From NCBI GenBank assembly GCA_918026815.1, contig CAKJVC010000156.1, positions 162,929 to 226,928 of the forward strand: a stretch of 64,000 bases of DNA, in the 5' to 3' direction. The notes below the pieces were generated by a model that saw only the letters and a list, made by a program, of their open reading frames with translations, did not search any database and had not been told where the DNA came from. Both the position numbers and the translations under genes were made by a program. Origin of the DNA: Chalara sp. BL73 (lineage: Eukaryota; Ascomycota; Leotiomycetes; Helotiales). Shown piece by piece: positions 58,269 to 64,000 of this stretch; the stretch's first letter is position 1; each line of letters begins with the position of its first letter.

Positions 58269-58281
58269 CGGTCAACTTCCG
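58269..58281 (-). promoter_or_regulatory. CGG-N7-CCG palindrome, right copy (inverted)
   Basis: On the + strand CGGTCAACTTCCG, the exact reverse complement of the left copy, with the extra GCT flank also conserved. Confidence 0.65.
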
Positions 58282-58623
58282 AGTGATGATTTTCCCTTCC
58301 CCCACTATTGTCGCGCAAAATAAGACGCTTGTGTTCCAGCTCATCATTCTATGTTCACTAAGCCAACGCTGATAGATGCATATGCAAGTAAGATACATGA
58401 AATCCGACGTAAGGACTTCATCCACAATCACTTGTGGATAAACGCCATTCTCTTGGCAGATTAATGGAGCTACGAGAACCCCACAAAGACAGACGCGGAG
58501 AACTGTGGAGGGTGACAATGCCCCAGAAGTTATATAAACAATTGAAGATCCCTCTATTCACGTACCATCACTTCATACCGATCCCAATTTCCTACAGTCT
58601 GTTTCAGTAATTCAAGGTCCAAC

Positions 58624-60339
58624 ATGTTTGATATTAATTGGTATTATATCTTTACCATCATTGTCATTGCCTCTGGAAGCATTCCAAAAGGTATACCTAT
58701 GTGTAGGGCATGCGAAGTAGATCACAAATGCTGACAGACTACAGGCTATGATGAGGGAGGCTTCAGTGCTTCTGTTGGCCTGACATCGTTCGTGAATGAC
58801 TATGGCCTGAGGGCTTCTCTCTGGAAAAATGATGCGGCGGGACTAGCAAGCCGCAAAGCCAACATCTCGTCCTTCGGAGTTCTTGGGGCAGCATTTGGCT
58901 CCTTAATTGCGCTGGCTGTCACTGACCGCCTCGGCCGATTGCGATCCTGGCAAATTTTCATTGCATGGTGGGCAAGCGGGATCCTCATGCAGGTGTTCTC
59001 CTCTGGTATCATTGGCCTCCTACTATTTGCTAGAATCTGGGGTGGTCTTGGTGCTGGTGGCCTCACTGTCGTCGCACCACTCTACCTTTCCGAAATTGCT
59101 CCTGCCAAGTCTCGAGGAATGGTTGTCAGTATCTATATGGTCATCTTGCTTTCTTTCTTGACTCTAGGTAAGTCATCGCAGAGAGCTAAAACTACCGACG
59201 CATACTAATATACGGAATCAGGATTCTTCATCAACTATGCCGTCAATGCATCTATGGCTGTAGGAACTGCGCAGTATCGTGTAGTACAAGCTTTTCCTCT
59301 GATCCCTGTCGGAATTGCTTTCATCTGTTCCTTCTTCCTTCGTGACACACCTCGTTGGCTCGCCTCGAAAGACCGTGGCGATGAAGCCTTAGCGGCTCTT
59401 GCACAACTACGAAGATCGGCTAAAAGCGATCAACGTCTGTCAGATGAGTACGAGGAAATACAAGAACAAATTCGAGCTAAACAACAGAACCTTGCTGGCG
59501 TTCCGATCTGGACGATTATTAAGGAAATCGCGACTACCTCAAGCTACCGTAAGCGATTCCTGCTTGGGGCAGCCATGCAGACGGTAGCTCAATGGAGTGG
59601 TGGAAACGGTATCACATATTACATTCCAGAAGTACAGATTGAACTATCTCACATTTAGCCTCAAGTGCTGACCATCCTTCAGATTTTCAAGTATGCTGGA
59701 GTAGTGGGCACGAACACCAGTTTGATAACTTCAGGAGCGTATGGTATTGTGAAGCTTGTATTTACGATGGTGTTCACCTGGGGCCTCGTTGACGTGTTCG
59801 GCCGTCGTCGTTGTATGCTTACCGGCCTCACTCTCCAATGTCTGACACACGTTTATATGTCAGTTTATATGGCTATATTCAGAGACTCACAAAATAAGCC
59901 CGCTTCAGATGCGGCTATCGCCTCAGTTTTTGTTTACGCTGTTGGGTGGTCCATCGGTCTCTGCACCGTTCAATATCTCTACGGCACCGAGATATACCCT
60001 ACTCGCATTCGTAGTGTTTGCTATGCTACTAATATGGCTCTACATTGGTTCTTCCAATTCGCTGTTGTCCGAGTGACACCAAACATGTTCGTCAGTCTCG
60101 ATATTTGGGGCGCATATATTTTCTGGGCTATGGTTTGCGCCAGTGGCTTTGTTTTACTTGGGCTTTGGGCTCCTGAGACCAAAGGTATTCCAATGGAGAA
60201 GATGGGTGAGCTTTTCGCGGGTCGCTGGTGGATGGGATGGAAGGCAACGGTTGATATGACCGAATATATGAGTGGAGATGCTGGATTGAAGGATGACCCA
60301 GAGAAGAATACTACAGATAATGAAGTGGAGAGGGTTTAG
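58624..60339 (+). CDS. MFS transporter, sugar/quinate family
   Basis: Exons 58624-58690, 58745-59167, 59222-59631 and 59683-60339 join to 518 aa. Sugar-porter signatures are present: GYDEGGFSA after helix 1 (restored by splicing), DRLGRLRSW (loop 2-3), DTPRWLASKDR (the PESPRWL motif), GNGITYYIPEIF (restored by splicing), VDVFGRRRCML and PETKGIPMEKM. About twelve hydrophobic segments are visible. It would take up a sugar, polyol or aromatic acid across the plasma membrane by proton symport. The substrate is not shown by sequence. It faces the lactonase gene across a shared promoter. Confidence 0.88.
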
Positions 60340-61789
60340 CCGATTATGAACTCTATCAAGTTTCAATGTTGAAGACAAAAATTATGTGTAATCTATTTTT
60401 AGAACCCAAATGTGCTATATATTGAGGATCCCGAGTCACTCAGCATAATCGAATATTTTGCTATGCTTTGTCACGAGGTAGATATAAAAGTTGCCATGTT
60501 GAGCCTTCAAACTTCCTTCTCAGAGCTAAAATGCGAGCCAGCCCAATGTGTCATGGACCCTACGATTCTTCATACTTTGGGGCTGAAAAGTCTATCAGCT
60601 TCAAAGAACAAAAGCTGTTGCTGAGCTTTACCAGAGACTTTTATTGGAAGATGGATGTAAGTTTCTTTGAAATTTGTAGTTCATGTTGACTCTTGTTGAA
60701 AACACACATGCTGATGTTTGTGAACTGTTGTTGTTAGCGAGATACATTCGTTACCTGTATGCTACAAAATACTACTATGCACTGTCTGTAGGATTTAAAC
60801 CTTAATCATAACAGTCAATCAATGAAAGCTTAAGTAGCGCAATGGAAACATGTGTTCTGGCTTGGAATTTCTCATAGCTTTTGGATATGTTCTCAAAGTA
60901 CAAACTCTGCTTTTTGGAGATGCGTCATCACTACGAAAGATACCGTTCGCTCTGTAACTATCAACGTATCAAAATTTCTTGAAACATTAAGAACCAAGAA
61001 TAAACACCGAATTTCAGAGTCAGAAACAAGCCCACGGCTTAATATGTGTAAGATACAAGCAGTAAACACGCCTAGAAACACATTGGTGGCAGGCTCTCTA
61101 GAACCACCCATTGGCGAGTGTTATCAGAGCTCTTAAATATTGTCTGAGATCCAATAAGAAGATTTCTATTCTGGAAATATTGCTTAGAGATGAAAGAATT
61201 TTACAGTCACACAAAGTTCTAGTGCTATTGCTGTTGCACGATTTACTTTTGCTCTTCTTACTCAAAGTTGCTAACAAACAACTTTAAATGGCATTGTGTC
61301 TAGCTACTGTAATTCCATGTCGATACTCCACCAAGGCTTGAAAATGCTTCCTGATTAATCATGGAAAGCCCATATGGCAGATATCCCTATCAGCAACCAT
61401 ATGTTATCTCTGCCATATTATAAACTCTCTTGCAACAAAAGTTAACACCCTAATAAATATTTGTCGTCTCCCTCTGTCGAATTTTCGGCGACACGCCCCC
61501 ATGATTCATCGAGCCTCAAAACACCATTGAGCCCGTCAATTCACCAACACCTCTGAACTGCTAAAGAAGGCGGTCACGGATGCTCACCTATTAGATTCAT
61601 TCTCCTTGTCCCTTCAGCCAGTTACAAAGCGGCACATATTCTCTAGCCAGATCTCTTCGATTTCCCCCCATACGGAAACTTTCATATCTAGGCACGCCTT
61701 GAACCACATAATCAATCCCCTAAGGTCATCTACGCTAATCGTCCCACTTCTCAATAACTGCTCAGGCTCAGTTGGATCTGATCCTCAGG
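60340..61789. other. intergenic, nothing supported
   Basis: About 1.45 kb. Short ORFs near 60.4-60.7 and 60.85-61.14 kb have no family resemblance. The part before 61790 is pyrimidine-rich and probably the promoter of the next gene. Confidence 0.5.
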
Positions 61790-63058
61790 ATGCTCAGCAA
61801 GGCACTCAGTGGTATCGCAGCTTTGGCTTTGCTAGGTTGTGTTTTCGCTTCTCCCATTGAGCTACAACGTAAGACTCTTCTTCCTCAACTTGTCTTCCTT
61901 GCCATGTATTTCTGGCAGACCAACCTGTCGATACTGCCTCTGAGATCCCTGAACCGTGTCTGGCCACTCTTGCAAAGGATCTCAGTATGGCTCTGATCAT
62001 TGGCCCTCAGGCTGGGATCGAGCCTCTTTACTTGAAATTGAAAAGGCCCAACTAACTTTTATTTTAGAGCGACATACCAGCATCCGTACCCTTACTCCAA
62101 TCGCCCGGCTCCCCAATACTATGATTGTCCGACAGGAGACCGATTTTCCCATATCGATTGCCACCAGCACTGAGACTCTTAGCAATGGAGAAACTCTTAC
62201 AATTGCTAGTAATCTCGCAACCGTAACCACGAGCTACTTTGAAGCTACCCACACTCAGCTTCCCGATAAACCTGTTCCAACTATCAGTCGTGGACCCGCA
62301 AGTAGACTGGCTAGACCAACTGACGACTTCCCTATTAGTCTTGATAGCTTTATCACTGGACGTGAGGCTCTTGTTCTATCACCAGATGATCATCGACAGC
62401 CAGCTCATGCTAATACGGGAGGACAACAGCCGGAGTTATTCGTGATGACCAAGCCTCTCCTCGACCATCACTTACTGCATTTGTTAAGACACAGTGGAAT
62501 CAGTATCATACGCTTCCTTTCAGTCTGCCTGTAGTCCGCCCAACCGTGGAAGTAGAGCGTCGCCAAGGAATTGCTTCTCGTGAAGCTACTAGAGAGTCTG
62601 CCTCCTTCACCCGCGATGTGAACGATACTCCTCCCCGTCCAGCTTCGTATCCTTTTTCAGAGACTTACTCAATCTCTAAGAAGCGTGCTGATTTCACCAA
62701 GAAAGTTGCTTCACCTACCGGAACTTTCACAAACATCTTTGATGACACTCCTCCCTATCATCATTACCACCACCACCAGCATCGCCGCCATCGCCACGCC
62801 CCACAACCTGAGCCTATTTACTTAATCTCGAGAAAGGCTGTGGCCGACAATGGGGGGCTCCATGCGCATTCCCTTTACTCGCCCAATCCTCTGACCAACA
62901 TTATTTCCGAGGCCACCACCGTTTCCAGGAAAAAGGAGGAGCCTACCACCCTTGCTGCATGTACACGCAATGAGGGCGAGCCGCCTCATTCATTGACTCT
63001 GTCTCTGCATAACCCTTGCCCACGTCCCACTGGACCTGGTCTTGGCTGTGATTCTTAG
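61790..63058 (+). CDS. secreted Ser/Thr/Pro/His-rich protein, unknown
   Basis: Exons 61790-61868, 61919-61984, 62068-62361 and 62430-63058 join in frame to 355 aa. Introns have GTAAGA/GCAG, GTATGG/TTTTAG and GTGAGG/CAACAG ends, and the last has a GCTAAT branch. Residues 1-21 form a signal peptide (MLSKALSGIAALALLGCVFA). The mature chain is low in aromatics, with repeated DFPIS, S/T-rich stretches and DTPP twice (VNDTPPRP, FDDTPPYH), followed by a His-rich run (HHYHHHQHRRHRHA). There are very few Cys. It looks like an O-glycosylated cell-wall or extracellular protein, perhaps metal-binding through the His run. No family is recognised. The splice model is my own and is supported mainly by frame continuity. 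Confidence 0.55.
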
Positions 63059-64000
63059 ATCATGCATCAAATTCATAGATTCTAGATGGTAGATGAGGTC
63101 TATGTTTGCTTCATCTGGGCAGTTTATTTTCATTTAGCAGCGTCGAGTCTTGCGTGAGATGCGTCTATACTTGGGAGACACCCGATGATACACATGCATC
63201 AGATACCAAATACAAGTGCCCGATTTACAGGCTCCTCATAGTTTCTTGATGTGACCCCTGTGCTTATGTGTGGAGTCTCTCGAATTTCGTGTGTTGTCCA
63301 GAAGTTTGAAGTGAGGTTGGGAGCCAAAGGGGTGTGAGCGAGAAGGGAGATACCCATTCCCGCGATGCCCACAATTAGACTGCGAACTGGGGTCCCACGG
63401 GGCGGGTATTTCACCTACTTGACCCCACCCGTCGGGGTCCCACCCCATGGGTTGGGGTCTATCAAAAGCACCCACCCCACCCCATGGGGTCTTGATAGGG
63501 TGCCAAGCACCTATTACATTTACACGTGACATTACAATAGTTGCTGTACAGTTAGAGAAGTTATACTAATAAGCCTACTAATCAAAAAGCTACGCGACAT
63601 AAACGTATTAAAATTTTGGTTTGTGAATTTTATTATGTGCTTAGCGCCCTATCGCTAGCGTGTATACCTTTAATAACTTTATTGCTTAACTTATTTCCTT
63701 TGTATGAACTGCGTTTGATTCTTTAACACCGGCCTGGGTACTTGTAGCCCGTTATTCCTTTCTTTCTTTCATTCTTTGAACTAAATGCATATTCTTTACT
63801 TGAATAGTAACTTTTTAGCGTGGATTGCAGCAAGATTTGTGACTTTAAAGTAATATTAGTATAAATATTAGTATAATGTATTTATATGAAATAACTTACG
63901 CTCGAACTCAGCTACTAAAGCAGATTCTGCGGCTTTTGGAGACATTGTAAAGCACTAAGTTGAATGCGAAATGCGTGTCGAGACGTAATATTATACATTA
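63059..64000. other. intergenic, GC palindromic block then AT-rich DNA
   Basis: 63390-63510 is a GC-rich, internally palindromic stretch built from CCCACCCC/GGGGT words with two CCATGGG centres and repeated GGGGTC(T)TATCA / TTGATAGGGTG. After about 63540 the DNA turns AT-rich with no ORF, possibly the edge of another degraded repeat. Confidence 0.5.

Larger units (their letters stand above)
57816..58623. other. divergent promoter of lactonase and transporter genes
   Basis: An 808-bp intergenic region. It contains two inverted copies of the CGG-N7-CCG palindrome (58182-58194 and 58269-58281). The 16-bp sequence CGGAAGTTGACCGAGC recurs exactly in reverse complement, 68 bp between arms. ORFs across it are chance. 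Confidence 0.7.

Noticed and set aside
58020..58518. ORFs in the lactonase-transporter promoter region
   Set aside because: They span the palindromic sites and have no protein resemblance.

Overview
The window reads as nuclear DNA of a filamentous ascomycete, most likely a Leotiomycete (Helotiales-like); the class is an inference from overall gene style. The grounds are short spliceosomal introns (about 50-105 nt, GTRNGY donors, CTRAC-type branch sites), HET-domain genes, a Zn2Cys6 regulator, a short heme-thiolate peroxidase, small secreted proteins, and a C-to-T/G-to-A degraded (RIP-like) retrotransposon. There is no sign of prokaryotic organisation. Most genes here are split, so I rebuilt the exons by hand from splice signals, frame continuity and family conservation.

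Layout. 1-3.3 kb: AT-rich RIP-degraded Ty1/Copia relic whose reverse transcriptase and RNase H can still be read. 4.1-6.0 kb: two truncated host-gene fragments fused back to back, the 3' end of a GH18-type chitinase (-) and the 3' half of the TFIIH helicase XPD/Rad3 (+, three in-frame stops). 6.4-13.4 kb: two HET-domain genes (-) around a gene-poor stretch with a possible LTR remnant. 14.5-16.0 kb: lariat debranching enzyme DBR1 (+). 18.1-18.5 kb: a three-exon, 90-aa cysteine-rich secreted protein (-). 21.7-25.7 kb: a housekeeping-like run of cytidine/guanine deaminase-family protein (+), cytochrome b5-like protein (-) and alkaline ceramidase (+, five exons including a 13-nt micro-exon). 26.6-40 kb: accessory DNA with a truncated unknown gene, a Tc1/mariner-like MITE, a heme-thiolate peroxidase, three tandem copies of an unrecognised secreted-protein family (one intact, two broken), and a zincin-like peptidase gene whose 5' half lies inverted next to its 3' half. 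40.3-50.4 kb: small membrane proteins, a SIS-domain sugar isomerase (-) and a 947-aa conserved fungal protein (+).

52.5-60.3 kb holds the most coherent system: a Zn2Cys6 regulator (+), a mitochondrial tricarboxylate-type carrier (-), a LigI/PDC-lactonase-like amidohydrolase (-) and an MFS sugar/acid transporter (+). Two intergenic regions of this block share a palindrome of the form CGG-N7-CCG with the same core (CGGAAGTT[G/C]ACCG), three exact copies and one near copy, which is the type of site bound by Zn2Cys6 proteins. I infer a small substrate-inducible catabolic cluster: uptake at the plasma membrane, lactone hydrolysis, and delivery of a di/tricarboxylate to mitochondria. 61.8-63.1 kb: a four-exon secreted, Ser/Thr/Pro/His-rich 355-aa protein (+). 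The right end is GC-rich palindromic DNA followed by AT-rich DNA.

The window is gene-poor, with long stretches in which I see no coding sequence; these are listed as such.
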